DNA from: a virus
Direction: 5' to 3' (one strand)
Virus record (IMG/VR): IMGVR_UViG_3300036859_000299
Coordinates: 1 to 45,355 of that record
DNA length: 45,355 nt
Positions 20,545 through 29,724 of this stretch are shown here, piece after piece (position 1 is the first letter of the stretch; each line of letters begins with the position of its first letter). The translations under genes and the position numbers were made by a program. The notes under the pieces are model-generated. The model ran no database searches. It had not been told where the DNA came from and saw nothing but the letters and a program-made list of their open reading frames with translations.

Positions 20545-22868
20545 TAACTTCTCCCTCCGACAACCTGGTAGGCGATGTCGTAGCTATAAAGTTTCCACTG
20601 GTCTGCATTTGTCGGCCATGTCAACTTGAACGCCAAACGACGTGCCGCCTTGCTCTGCTGGCCGGCAACCGGATACCACCTGTCCAGAAGATTCGCGCCT
20701 TGTGCGCGGAGTTCCGCGTTTCTCACGTTGGCGGTTATGTTCGTGTACGCGCCAGTTGTGGGATCGTCGTCCGTCAAAATCTCTACTTTGCTTGGTTCGA
20801 CTACGTTACTTTCAAAACCGAGATGCTGAAGTGCCCCAAGAGTGTCGGGGCGACCGTCGCGGCAGATGGCGAACAAATTTGACCCCAGCGTACCCCCGTA
20901 GGCCGTACCGTTGTCGGTGAACGCAGTTGCGGATAGCTTGAGGCATTTCCCTGTGCTGTGCCCGACGATGAGTTCGGTCGTGCCTGATACCGTTTCTCCA
21001 GCCCAGATCGACCGTCCACCGACCGTCCAAGGTGTCTGCCACTTCTGGCGGCGTGCGTCAAAGATGCGCAGCCTTCCCGCGCCGCCGTCCAAGAGGCAAA
21101 GCCACTGGAAAGTTTTGGAGTTGAAAAACGTCATGCTCGCCTGCGAGTGGTCAATGCCGTCAAGGTCAGGAAGAATATCAGTGCCGATTTCCGTTACGGA
21201 GTCTCCGTCCGTCACCCACACGCTGTTTCCCACATCGAGCCATGCAATGACTTTTGCGAATGACGCGATGGCCGCGCGGTTGCGGCATCCCATGCCCCTG
21301 AGAACCCATTCCGAACGGCGGAATGTATCCAGAGAATCACCGACAATCTTCCAGATGGACGACGGAGTAAAGACCAGCACTCCATCTCCGACTGTCGCCA
21401 CGCCCGTAATTTCGGAATCGAAGGCCCAGAAGTTTCCAGCCGTACCGGAAGGTACGCATTCCTCCGGCACACCGTTGTTGATCTCTTCCCAGCCGGTAAA
21501 CCACACTTTGTTTCCTGTGAACATCCAGATGCGGTTCGCCCAGTACGCGAAACCTGCCGACGCCGGTGGAGGATCATTGAATCCCGCCGTAGGTGCGACT
21601 TGAGACGAAAGCGCCGTATCCGCTGTCGTGTCCGTTTTATTCCCTGTGCTGTTGGCAAACGGATTCCCGGTGATGCCGAAATAGGCCACGCCGCCGCCAT
21701 CGGTCGTGCGGAAGATGCGGATGCCTGTAACCTGCACGTCTGTCGAAGCCGTCGTACCTACGTCAACTTGCTTGTTGGCGAACGCTCCCGTCGAAGCAGA
21801 TTCTCCGGTCGGTGAGGAAAGGTGTTCCGTTCCCGCGTTTTCGTAACAGTAAACGTACTTGTAGCCAGTAACCGCCGTAATTCCCGTTGCGCTCGTCGCC
21901 ACAGTGGGCGTTCCTGTTGTGGAGTACGTCACAGTGATACGAACATGGTCATCCGAGAATGTCGTTGTGCCATGTGCTGGAGTGTGCTGGCAGAAAAAAC
22001 CTACTCCGAATCCAGACCCGTTTATGTCGCTATAGGTCCAAGAGGTTCCCCACAAGTCCGAAGTCCCGCCAAGGGACGTGTAACTGGCGTCCGAAAAGAC
22101 TCCAATGAAGTTAGTCTTATCTCTCACAAGCCCGGTGGCAATGCCTCCGCGCAGCAATGTACAAGCCAATCGTTGTGGAAGGCTTGGCGCGTTATCGGAC
22201 TTTATCTTCATCTCCACCGTAATTCCAAGTATGAGTGCGTCGGAAGGCAATCCAAATCCGAAGCCCGTAACATAGAGGCTACTGGTGTATGTTGATCCGT
22301 TTGGAATGGACGCCGTGGCGTAAACTCCATCGGCGACCTGTACGTTGGCGACATTCGACCAGCTAGAGCCTTTGTCCGATTCAGCGGTTGGGCTGTTCGG
22401 CCCGGCAGTAGCCGTTGCCAGAGTCCGCGAAGAAATCCCCCAATTCGTTACCGTAACGGAATCCCATTTCTTCATGTCGCTGCTGTTTCCGAAAAAGACG
22501 AAGTTGTTTGCAACGACAAAATCAAATGGCGATGCAGAGGAAGACGTGTAGATGAGAATGAAAGATGGGTCAACACCTACCTCTAGCTTGTACACTTTAC
22601 TCTGCGTCGCCGTAACGTCGTTGAGCATGATGAAGAACGAACCCGCCCACCGTCGCCACGTGAACACCCGCTGAATTGATGTGAAGCTCGTTTGCGAAGA
22701 CTCGACGCCGATAAGTCCAGGACGCTTCTCCAAATATCCGCGCGGGCTGGCATGGACATCCAATCCTGAGTTCCACAGCGGCTCTTCTGAAGTTGGCGAG
22801 TCATACGTCCGGTAGAGAAGCGTCGGGTTGAGGACTTGATGGTGCGCGAGCTCGCGTGTGAGTGGCAT
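20544..22868 (-). CDS. tail nozzle-like beta-propeller protein
   Basis: A 774-residue protein. It starts with HASPRGYLEKRPGLIGVESS, then repeated beta blades (FFIMLNDVTATQSKVYKLEV, FDFVVANNFVFFGNSSDMKK, VGDGVLVFTPSSIWKIVGDS, NSVWVTDGDSVTEIGT). The KRPG start with alternating W/D strands is typical of nozzle or stabiliser proteins that form the distal tail of short-tailed phages. A separate beta-sandwich (~150-330) is inserted. It lies between tailspike-type genes and the FN3 protein. This is the strongest sign for a podovirus-like tail. Confidence 0.65.
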   Translation of the reverse strand: MPLTRELAHHQVLNPTLLYRTYDSPTSEEPLWNSGLDVHASPRGYLEKRPGLIGVESSQTSFTSIQRVFTWRRWAGSFFIMLNDVTATQSKVYKLEVGVDPSFILIYTSSSASPFDFVVANNFVFFGNSSDMKKWDSVTVTNWGISSRTLATATAGPNSPTAESDKGSSWSNVANVQVADGVYATASIPNGSTYTSSLYVTGFGFGLPSDALILGITVEMKIKSDNAPSLPQRLACTLLRGGIATGLVRDKTNFIGVFSDASYTSLGGTSDLWGTSWTYSDINGSGFGVGFFCQHTPAHGTTTFSDDHVRITVTYSTTGTPTVATSATGITAVTGYKYVYCYENAGTEHLSSPTGESASTGAFANKQVDVGTTASTDVQVTGIRIFRTTDGGGVAYFGITGNPFANSTGNKTDTTADTALSSQVAPTAGFNDPPPASAGFAYWANRIWMFTGNKVWFTGWEEINNGVPEECVPSGTAGNFWAFDSEITGVATVGDGVLVFTPSSIWKIVGDSLDTFRRSEWVLRGMGCRNRAAIASFAKVIAWLDVGNSVWVTDGDSVTEIGTDILPDLDGIDHSQASMTFFNSKTFQWLCLLDGGAGRLRIFDARRQKWQTPWTVGGRSIWAGETVSGTTELIVGHSTGKCLKLSATAFTDNGTAYGGTLGSNLFAICRDGRPDTLGALQHLGFESNVVEPSKVEILTDDDPTTGAYTNITANVRNAELRAQGANLLDRWYPVAGQQSKAARRLAFKLTWPTNADQWKLYSYDIAYQVVGGRS

Positions 22869-23170
22869 CAGGAAATTACCCGTACTCTGTACGTGGTCGC
22901 GGTCGGCGTCAGTGTTGCAAGACTACAAACCTTGACCGTAACAACATCGGGAGAACTTACGTATCCGAACCAAACGATTCCGTCGCCAGGATAGGTCACT
23001 GGAGTCGCGGCAACCGACATGGCCGTGGTTGCTCCTGTTACGCTCGCGGTTCCGCTCGTACAGGTGGCGATAGTCAAAACTCCGCCGCCGATACTGGACG
23101 TAGTTCCCGTGAGAACCTGCGAGTACAGCGATGAATCAATGCGCCCCGTTCCTGCTGCCCATGCTGGCAT
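22868..23170 (-). CDS. small tail-associated beta protein
   Basis: A 100-residue Thr/Ser/Val-rich protein (MPAWAAGTGRIDSSLYSQVL...) with repeated short strands. The start is at 23170, in a TGATG overlap with the tailspike stop; the frame stays open upstream but without a better start. Its end overlaps the nozzle start. It is probably a tip or cap of the tail fibre, by context. Confidence 0.65.
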   Translation of the reverse strand: MPAWAAGTGRIDSSLYSQVLTGTTSSIGGGVLTIATCTSGTASVTGATTAMSVAATPVTYPGDGIVWFGYVSSPDVVTVKVCSLATLTPTATTYRVRVIS

Positions 23171-25131
23171 CAGCGTCCCATCGCAATTCCCGAAATCACA
23201 TACGTGCTTCCCGCGACCGGCGTGCCGTTGAACGTGACCGTCCACGCGGTCGCCGTTGCTGAATCCGTAAGATCAGTGATTGCCCCTGTCCCACCAACCA
23301 TTTTGGAAATCACAATCGGCGCGGAAGTCCAGGTTCCGTCCTTGAAAGTCAAAATTACTGTCGGACTCGCGCCTGGTGTTCCAGCGGCAGTCACGGTGAT
23401 ATTCCAGCCCTGGTCTGTCCCTGTAACCGATGTGACTGTGGCTCCCGCGCCCCAATTCGCGTGCAGCGCGAAATCTCCAGCGACGAGAGCCGTGCCGGTT
23501 GCTTTCACCCTCTGGAGCGAAGCCACTCCCGTTGAGCTTACGGTCGTAAACGCTCCGCTTCTTGCCGTAGTCGCGCCGATGGTTCCGTTGTAGGCCCAGT
23601 AGAGCGTTGCGTCGCCGTGCGCGGTCGCCGCAGAGAACGGCGAGAGCGCGATGCTTTTGTTGAGCGAAGTCGTAAGCTCAAGCACCTGCTCATTCCCGAC
23701 GTAGGTTTTTTGTGTTCCTGTGTCGGTCTTTACATTCAAGATGCCGAACTGCGTCCCTGAATAGAGCGTTGCAATCGCGCCATCGTAGGAAAGATTGATG
23801 GTCAAGAATCCGCTGTTGCTGCTGCCGTACTCGATACACTGAGTAATCGGCGTCGCGGAGTCAAAACTGAATTTCTGATTGGAGAAGTGCAGATCAAACA
23901 CGCTGTCCACAGTGTTCCGAACCAGCAGACCACGCAGAACGGGAGAATTATTGATGACGAGTTTCCAGTTGATTCCATGCACGTCATAACTTCCCACGTT
24001 CGCGCCGGAGTCAATTCCGTAGTCTCCGTCCGCGCCGCCCATGAAAGTTTTTCCCGTAAGATTCGCGCCGACCTCAATCACTACCGCAGCGTTGGAAACC
24101 GTGTCTGCCGTGTGATGTGCAACATGGACGTTCGAGGCAATTGTTCCGTCGTCGTAAAATAGCAGTCCTGTCGAAGCACCAACATTGTCAATCTGGTTGA
24201 AGTAAGAGTCCGTCGAGCTGATTCCTACGCCCACATTCCCGCGCTTGGTGAAAATCTGATTGACGTAATAGCTGTAGCCGAGAAATCGCACACACATCTG
24301 AGACTTGGGGCTTTTCGTTGCGTCGTAATCGCCGCCGGCGTGCCACGAGTGCAGCGTTCCGATGTACGACCCGCCAGCCGTGACGGCTGTTCCGAAGGAA
24401 ACTCCCATCCCTTCGCAGTTGTCAATCAGCAACCGTTCGCAGTGCGCGCCGGGCGAGAAGATGATCGAGAATGTCCTATCGCTCGCGGCCTTCGTGCCTA
24501 CTGCGGAAACGAGCATGGCTTCGGCGTTGATGTTCACCTTTCGCGCGACGGTTAACTGCGGCGTGAACAGATAAGCACTTCCAGAAGAAGTTGTAGGGAA
24601 TTTCAGGTCTACCCATCCGAGTTTCAGCGGATAATTGTAGGGGCTGATGTAATCAGCAACAGTTGGCCCAGTAGTCAGCGCCGCGGCTGCGGTCAATGCG
24701 TTCTGTATGGCTGTACCGTTGTCCGTGCCCCACATCAGCCATGCATTTCCAGTAAGCGTAGCCGAGGATGTCACGCTCATCGTACATTGGCTTGACGATA
24801 CGAAAGTGAGCGTTCCTTTGGCGACGACCGCGAACGTGGACTGATTGCGGACGATGCATGTCTTCCCTGTGTCTGCCGAAGTAAAAGTAGCAGACGGGGC
24901 TGTCAAGACGTTTGAGCCGCTGGTGACTGAGGCCGTGACAACCGATTTGCAGTCAGGAACCGCTCCGTAGGCCAAGACAGATACACTAGCCCCCGGCCCA
25001 GAGAAATAACCAGAGAAGTCAACATTCTGGAAAAATCCGTCCCATCGCTGACCGGAGTTACCGAGGTCGTAGCCGGTTTGCGAAGGGAGAATATTTCCAT
25101 CAATGGTTCCACCGCTGAAAGTGGTCGTCAT
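23170..25131 (-). CDS. tailspike/tail fibre with right-handed beta-helix
   Basis: A 653-residue protein. The N-terminal ~45 residues (GYDLGNSGQRWDGFFQNVDF) resemble a virion-attachment segment. From ~50, VLAYGAVPDCKSVV and WGTDNGTAIQNALTAAAAL are the usual entry to a pectate-lyase-like beta-helix, followed by many short strands with Asn/Gly turns to ~470. The C-terminal ~150 residues are Ala/Thr/Val-rich. It probably binds or degrades surface polysaccharide. Catalytic residues cannot be assigned here. Confidence 0.75.
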   Translation of the reverse strand: MTTTFSGGTIDGNILPSQTGYDLGNSGQRWDGFFQNVDFSGYFSGPGASVSVLAYGAVPDCKSVVTASVTSGSNVLTAPSATFTSADTGKTCIVRNQSTFAVVAKGTLTFVSSSQCTMSVTSSATLTGNAWLMWGTDNGTAIQNALTAAAALTTGPTVADYISPYNYPLKLGWVDLKFPTTSSGSAYLFTPQLTVARKVNINAEAMLVSAVGTKAASDRTFSIIFSPGAHCERLLIDNCEGMGVSFGTAVTAGGSYIGTLHSWHAGGDYDATKSPKSQMCVRFLGYSYYVNQIFTKRGNVGVGISSTDSYFNQIDNVGASTGLLFYDDGTIASNVHVAHHTADTVSNAAVVIEVGANLTGKTFMGGADGDYGIDSGANVGSYDVHGINWKLVINNSPVLRGLLVRNTVDSVFDLHFSNQKFSFDSATPITQCIEYGSSNSGFLTINLSYDGAIATLYSGTQFGILNVKTDTGTQKTYVGNEQVLELTTSLNKSIALSPFSAATAHGDATLYWAYNGTIGATTARSGAFTTVSSTGVASLQRVKATGTALVAGDFALHANWGAGATVTSVTGTDQGWNITVTAAGTPGASPTVILTFKDGTWTSAPIVISKMVGGTGAITDLTDSATATAWTVTFNGTPVAGSTYVISGIAMGR

Positions 25132-25868
25132 ATAATTTGCGTCCAGCGGTAGCCGTAGCGACCGGCTCCGAGCGGCGTGGACGGCCAGAAGAACGGTGCA
25201 GCGTTACCAAAGTCTTCATCGTCGCCCATCGCTGAGAGTGCAGCCAGAAATTCTCCCAACTGGCCTGTGTAGGTTCTTCGTCCAGTCCGCGGCTCTGTAA
25301 CAACCGTTCCAGCTCGCGGGTCGTCCGTTAGTTTGTAGAGATACCACTTCACGCCTTCCACCATCACTGGCGCGTACTGATCTGGAAACCACACATTGAG
25401 TGACCCCATGTTCGCGCTGGTAATCTTCGTCGGCGCTGTTTGATAATCCCCGTCCAGAACTACCGTCATGCCAGTGGAAATCTGCGGCGGCGCGTCCAGA
25501 CGAAGCAATCCCGTAGGATAGTCGAGCGAGATGCGCCGGATTCCGTAGATGCTTACCTTGTTGTATTCCGGCTCCAACTGTTCCGTAATGGTCAGCGGGT
25601 CAAGCGCCTGTGAAGGCGTGGTATCGGTGCGGATAATGCGTGTCCGCGTCAGACGGTAAATATTTGTCGGAGCTGTATAGTCCTGGTTCCCGTCCACCAG
25701 AGGAGTTTGCGGAGAGATGTTGGTTATCGTCCAGCGCCAGGGGAAATAGCACCACATGATTGACGAGACAAAATCAATCACCTGCGCGTTGACGGCCGTG
25801 ACCGGAACACCATGAACGAACTCTTTACAGAGATCGCTGATATTCTGGAACGTATAGGTGAACGGCGT
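25128..25868 (-). CDS. structural (head-tail/tail) protein, probable ACG start
   Basis: A 246-residue protein if started at ACG 25868. The sequence PFTYTFQNISDLCKEFVHGV and then DFVSSIMWCYFPWRW is clearly protein-coding and continuous with the rest, but no ATG, GTG or TTG exists between the in-frame TAA at 25881-25883 and GTG 25781. A GGAGGG ribosome site stands five bases before an ACG, where ATG would be expected. The late residues (LPVW-like strands, YKLTDDPRAGTVVTEPRTGR) suit a head-tail adaptor. The alternative GTG at 25781 would remove the conserved start. Confidence 0.65.
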   Translation of the reverse strand, partial: TPFTYTFQNISDLCKEFVHGVPVTAVNAQVIDFVSSIMWCYFPWRWTITNISPQTPLVDGNQDYTAPTNIYRLTRTRIIRTDTTPSQALDPLTITEQLEPEYNKVSIYGIRRISLDYPTGLLRLDAPPQISTGMTVVLDGDYQTAPTKITSANMGSLNVWFPDQYAPVMVEGVKWYLYKLTDDPRAGTVVTEPRTGRRTYTGQLGEFLAALSAMGDDEDFGNAAPFFWPSTPLGAGRYGYRWTQII

Positions 25869-25880
25869 AAAGCCCTCCGC

Positions 25881-26312
25881 TTAGGCGGCGACTTCCGCCA
25901 GTTCTTCTTGCGGCGGCGCAGACTCCGCCAATGACAAGTCGCCAATCTCGATGGCGCGGTAGTTTTCCGCGCTCACTTTCACTTTCCATGACTTGAAACA
26001 CATCTGGCAGATCAGCGCAATCATGCCGTCCGATGTGCAGATGCCGGCGGTATTCCAGTGGCCGTTTTCCTTACGGTGCTGGCAATTCTCCTGCCGTGCA
26101 TCAACGATGCGCTGCGCTTCCACGGCGTCACGCGCACGCTGCTTCTCGATTTGCAGCTTTCGTGCTTTCGCTTCGGCTTTCGCCGCAGCTTCTTCCGGGT
26201 CTGGCGCTTTCAGTTCTCGCGCAAAATCAATCAACGCCTGCCGCAATGCCGTGTTCTGCTGTTCGATGAGCAACGCCATGTCGTTTGCCGAGTAAATCTT
26301 TTCTCCTGCCAT
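25881..26312 (-). CDS. helical protein with Cys/His cluster
   Basis: A 143-residue protein. The first ~75 residues are a charged coiled coil (EEAAAKAEAKARKLQIEKQR). Then CQHRKENGHWNTAGICTSDG and ICQMCFKSW form a C-H...C...CxxC zinc site. The acidic C-terminus is short. It lies among head-tail genes; role unknown. Confidence 0.65.
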   Translation of the reverse strand: MAGEKIYSANDMALLIEQQNTALRQALIDFARELKAPDPEEAAAKAEAKARKLQIEKQRARDAVEAQRIVDARQENCQHRKENGHWNTAGICTSDGMIALICQMCFKSWKVKVSAENYRAIEIGDLSLAESAPPQEELAEVAA

Positions 26313-26321
26313 CGCTCCTCC

Positions 26322-26864
26322 TCAATGAGTTAGTTCATGCCAGCGGCGGCTTTGATTGCGCACGCTGGGAAATTCATTCACAAGGTTCGTACTGACAAAG
26401 CCTCCGCGTAACAGCCTCGCCAGCACCGTTCTCCAGCCCATCACCGGCTCGTCGGGAATCTTGACCGGAATCATCACGCCGCGCTCCGTGGGATGCGGAG
26501 CAAGGTCTTCCTTGAACTTCCGCACGGTGAACTCAGGCATCCATCCGTGGCCGCATCCGCAGATGAATACTTTTGTTCCGTCCGGCGCGATGCGGTAAAT
26601 TCCTCCGCGGTCTGGAAATGAAATGCTTTGCTCGTAAATCAGTTTCGGATTCAAGCGGCGCAACCGCCGCTCAAATTCCGTGTGCATCAATGGCGAGCCA
26701 GTCTGCGCTTCCAGCGAAGTCACCGGCCGGGAAATATCATCCGCAAACTCGCGCTTCTCATATTCGAGAAGCCGCACAAGCGCGTCCCGCGTGATTTGCC
26801 GCGTCCTTTCGACGCTAAACCACCGCTGCCAACGCGCCTGTGCGACCCCATCGAGGAGAAGCAT
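26322..26864 (-). CDS. hypothetical virion-region protein
   Basis: A 180-residue protein. A helical N-terminus (RWQRWFSVERTRQITRDALV) leads to a beta-rich part with KVFICGCGHGWMPEF and MIPVKIPDEPVMGWRTVLARL. The single CGCGH cluster may bind metal. The start is at ATG 26864, in a TGATG overlap with the gene upstream. No family recognised. Confidence 0.6.
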   Translation of the reverse strand: MLLLDGVAQARWQRWFSVERTRQITRDALVRLLEYEKREFADDISRPVTSLEAQTGSPLMHTEFERRLRRLNPKLIYEQSISFPDRGGIYRIAPDGTKVFICGCGHGWMPEFTVRKFKEDLAPHPTERGVMIPVKIPDEPVMGWRTVLARLLRGGFVSTNLVNEFPSVRNQSRRWHELTH

Positions 26865-27307
26865 CAGTCGGCGCTCTTTTGCAAGATGCCCGCGCCATAG
26901 ACCACTGCGGTAAATGACGGATTGGTTCCGCCGACCGTGAACTTAATCTTCATGTACTCAGGATCGAAGATGCAGTTCTTAGCCAGTGTTCCGCCAGTTG
27001 GCGCCGCGCCGGTTTCAAGAGCGACCTCGTTGTTTCCAAGACCGAGCTTGAAAACCATCATGCTCTGCGAAGCGGCTGTGAGTTGCGCCGAACGCAGCGG
27101 CAGGTTCACGTAGGTCGTGCCCTTGTCCACGGACGTTTGCACAACGCAGTCCAGCGTCGGAGAAGTTCCTGTTACCGTGGTCGCGTTGATGAGAATCATG
27201 TAGGTATCAGCGCGGCCGGGAAGGGAAAACTTGGCGCTGGTCGTGGTTGTCGTGTACGCCGTTGACGCGATGAGCGTGTTGATGATCGGTGCGAGGTTTG
27301 TTCTCAC
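26864..27307 (-). CDS. structural beta protein, paralogue A
   Basis: A 147-residue Thr-rich protein. Diagnostic blocks are ILINATTVTGTSPTLDCVVQ and KIKFTVGGTNPSFTAVVYGA. The gene at 38795 encodes a related protein with the same GTSPTLD and GGTNPSFT blocks in the same order and spacing. The pattern is widespread next to phage capsid genes. Probably an accessory head or tail-completion protein. Confidence 0.7.
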   Translation of the reverse strand: MRTNLAPIINTLIASTAYTTTTTSAKFSLPGRADTYMILINATTVTGTSPTLDCVVQTSVDKGTTYVNLPLRSAQLTAASQSMMVFKLGLGNNEVALETGAAPTGGTLAKNCIFDPEYMKIKFTVGGTNPSFTAVVYGAGILQKSAD

Positions 27308-27846
27308 AAGACCTCCAGTGCGAAGTAGTCGAGATAGCAGATGTTCGAGGCGTTGGTCGTCCCGAAAATCGCGTTCACGACAAACCCCGCTGTCTCAAGG
27401 CTCAGGTCAACGCTGGTCAACGCGGTAATGGCCGCACTCGCCGTCTCAATCGTCTCGGAGTTCAGACCGTTTTTCTGGCCGGTGAGCCGCTGAGAGGTTG
27501 AGTCCCAGATGAATACGGCGTCAATCATCCAGGCACGCGTCGCCGTGGAAATGCTCCGCGCTGTCAGTGCAACCGCATCCGTGTTGTTTGCGGCGGTAGC
27601 CGCGTTCACGTTTGTCACGTCCGCCGTGTACTGAATGGTCGCGGCGAAAGTGTATGCGCCTGCCGTAGTCGCGCGGCCAGATGCCCGCACTCGAAACGCC
27701 CGTCCGTTCACAATGCTTGAGCCGGGAATCTTCACGAACGTGGCTTTGGTGGAGTCACTGACGCGTTTGAACACAACGGCGGTAGTGACCGGATTGGTCA
27801 ACGAGGAAGCGCGCTCTGCAACATATCCCATATTCACGTTGCTCAT
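27304..27846 (-). CDS. structural beta protein downstream of the capsid gene
   Basis: A 180-residue protein rich in Ala, Thr and Val (MSNVNMGYVAERASSLTNPV...), with a jelly-roll-like run of strands. It is 10 bases downstream of the major capsid gene and overlaps the next by 4 nt. Its position suits a head decoration or fibre protein. No motif allows a firmer call. Confidence 0.6.
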   Translation of the reverse strand: MSNVNMGYVAERASSLTNPVTTAVVFKRVSDSTKATFVKIPGSSIVNGRAFRVRASGRATTAGAYTFAATIQYTADVTNVNAATAANNTDAVALTARSISTATRAWMIDAVFIWDSTSQRLTGQKNGLNSETIETASAAITALTSVDLSLETAGFVVNAIFGTTNASNICYLDYFALEVL

Positions 27847-27856
27847 GTCGCCTCCC

Positions 27857-28816
27857 TTAAACCAGCGACGCGTCGCACTGCACGATCCTGAAACGCAGGG
27901 TCGTAGTGTCGAGCGTCTTGAACGTATCCACGAAGCGGTAACTCGCTACAAAGCCGATTTTCCCTTCAGGGTCGAAACCTGAAGGCTGGCCCAGGCGAAT
28001 CACGGAAACGCGGAAGTTCATGTTGTTGGGGTCAACCACCATTGAGGGGCCGCGGCCGGAAAGACTCACGTGACCTACCGCCCCGTTGCCGACGACGTAC
28101 ATGTTGTATTTCACGTTCGGCGCGGAACCGGAAGTGCCCACGTTGGTCGAGGAAACAAAAGTGGCCCCAGCGATACGTCCTTCTTCGCCATCGAGCAATT
28201 TGTCCGGCTGTGCGTATTTGCTTACGTCAATAAATCCGCCAGCCGTGTTGTCGCTCTTGATGTCGTAGAGAACGTAGGGATGCGCGCACACGCGGAAGTC
28301 TCCACCGTCAAAGCCGTCAACCAGGTTGGCTTCGAGGATCGCTTTTTGCGCGCGCACATCTTGAATGGTGGCCGTCGGTCCTTGTGTCGCCACAAGCGCC
28401 GACGTATTGGAATCAAATTCAATGCGTCCGAGAGTGTCCACCGAAAGGCCGGCGCGATAGCCAAGTTCCTTTGAGTGGTATTCCTCGGAGTTGAGGATGT
28501 CGGTTTCGACAAGCAGGGTAGAACCGGAGATGAAATCCGAGAACTCCTGCACTGTCGCCGATACCGTGGTCGTGCTGAGAGCAAGGCTGGTTCCGACTAC
28601 GCCCTCCGCCGACGGCGTGGTATTTGCCGACATGACGGTAGGACGCGGCCATTGAATCAGTTTGCCGCGTTGCAGGGGAAGCGTCTTCTCAGAGCACAAC
28701 CCGCGAAAACGGAATTTCTGGCGCAGAACGTCAAGCGTTTCAGTGCTGTAATGCACTGTAGCAAGGTGTGTCAGGCCTGCGCTTGAGGTTTTCTGGCCCG
28801 CGGGAGCGTATGCCAT
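27857..28816 (-). CDS. major capsid protein, N4-gp56-like (HK97 fold)
   Basis: A 319-residue protein. GKLIQWPRPTVMSANTTPSA, TVQEFSDFISGSTLLVETDI and GFIDVSKYAQPDKLLDGEEG follow the N4-gp56 family of major capsid proteins, which have the HK97 fold. VNMNF...RVSVIRLGQPSGFDPEG and IGFVASYRFVDTFKTLD are its last strands. A strong promoter (28939-28966) lies 120 bases upstream on the same strand, with a GGAGG ribosome site, as expected for the most abundant virion protein. Confidence 0.85.
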   Translation of the reverse strand: MAYAPAGQKTSSAGLTHLATVHYSTETLDVLRQKFRFRGLCSEKTLPLQRGKLIQWPRPTVMSANTTPSAEGVVGTSLALSTTTVSATVQEFSDFISGSTLLVETDILNSEEYHSKELGYRAGLSVDTLGRIEFDSNTSALVATQGPTATIQDVRAQKAILEANLVDGFDGGDFRVCAHPYVLYDIKSDNTAGGFIDVSKYAQPDKLLDGEEGRIAGATFVSSTNVGTSGSAPNVKYNMYVVGNGAVGHVSLSGRGPSMVVDPNNMNFRVSVIRLGQPSGFDPEGKIGFVASYRFVDTFKTLDTTTLRFRIVQCDASLV

Positions 28817-28938
28817 TTAGCCTCCAGAGATGGATTTTTCTTGATTCGCTTTCGGCGGGTGAACAACTCGCCTACTTGCCCGCCTGCTCTGGAGGAACAC
28901 TCTGGCAGGACGTACTTGCGGGAACACCGCTTGCGGAG

Positions 28939-28966
28939 AAGATAACACGAAGTTTTGCGCTGTCAA
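28939..28966 (-). promoter_or_regulatory. sigma70-type promoter of the major capsid gene
   Basis: On the minus strand TTGACA (28966-28961), 16 bases, TATCTT (28944-28939). The -35 is perfect. It overlaps the last codons of the glycosyltransferase gene upstream and leaves a ~115-base leader to the capsid ATG, with no gene in between. That leader contains complementary GCGGG/CCCGC segments that may fold. Confidence 0.75.
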
Positions 28967-29724
28967 GAGGAAAGTAGAGGAGTCCACTTTTCGCGTAGAA
29001 GGCTGATATTCTTTTCCTGATTCGCAGCGGCGTCCTCCGGCGTCCATGTCCCGCGTCCAACGTGCTTCACTGTTACGCGGCCATCAATCGCCAGTTGCCA
29101 GCCTTTCATCGCGGCGCGGGCGCACCAATCATCATCCTCGCAAAATCCAGGCGAAAACCGCTCATCGAGCAATCCAACGTCTTCCAGCGCCTCGCGGCGA
29201 AACATCACGCAAAAAAATGACAGCCAAGGGTATCCCACCGCCTGGCCTTCTAGATTTGGTTTGGTTGCAAGGTAGTGGACAATCCCCTTGTCCACGCGGC
29301 CCTGATAGTGGTTAGGACTTTCGCAACGAGGTCCTACAGCGGCGATTTTGTGGTCAAATTCAAGCGTCCTCGCCAATGACGATAGGAAGCATGACGGAAC
29401 TTCCACGTCGTCGCTGATTAGCGAGATATACTTACCGCGTGCTAGCCTAATTCCAAGGTTGTTTCCTGCTACGAATCCGATGTTTGTCTCTTGCGGTAGA
29501 TAAAGTAAATACCGTTTTTCCCCTGTCGCCATCTCGACTGGTCGTAGAAATACATCACATACATCTGTCCTCGCATCTGTACCTACATTAGTCTTAGGAA
29601 CTTTAATTTCAGGCTTGTTGTCCACAACGATTAGTTCAAATCCATCGCGCTGCATCAAAGAGTCAATGCACTTCTCGAACAGGTCTTTTCTCCCGCATGT
29701 GAGAACGACTACGCTGTGTTCCAT
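28963..29724 (-). CDS. family 2 glycosyltransferase
   Basis: A 253-residue GT-A-fold protein. The start SVVVLTCGRKDLFEKCIDSL, the donor block NIGFVAGNNLGIRLARGKYI (81-100), the DxD-like SDDVEV (104-109), and the late FSPGFCEDDDWCARAAMKGW are typical of GT2 enzymes. It moves a sugar from a nucleotide sugar to an acceptor; in a phage this may be a virion protein, DNA or host surface glycan. It overlaps the second glycosyltransferase by 16 bases. Confidence 0.85.
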   Translation of the reverse strand: MEHSVVVLTCGRKDLFEKCIDSLMQRDGFELIVVDNKPEIKVPKTNVGTDARTDVCDVFLRPVEMATGEKRYLLYLPQETNIGFVAGNNLGIRLARGKYISLISDDVEVPSCFLSSLARTLEFDHKIAAVGPRCESPNHYQGRVDKGIVHYLATKPNLEGQAVGYPWLSFFCVMFRREALEDVGLLDERFSPGFCEDDDWCARAAMKGWQLAIDGRVTVKHVGRGTWTPEDAAANQEKNISLLREKWTPLLSS

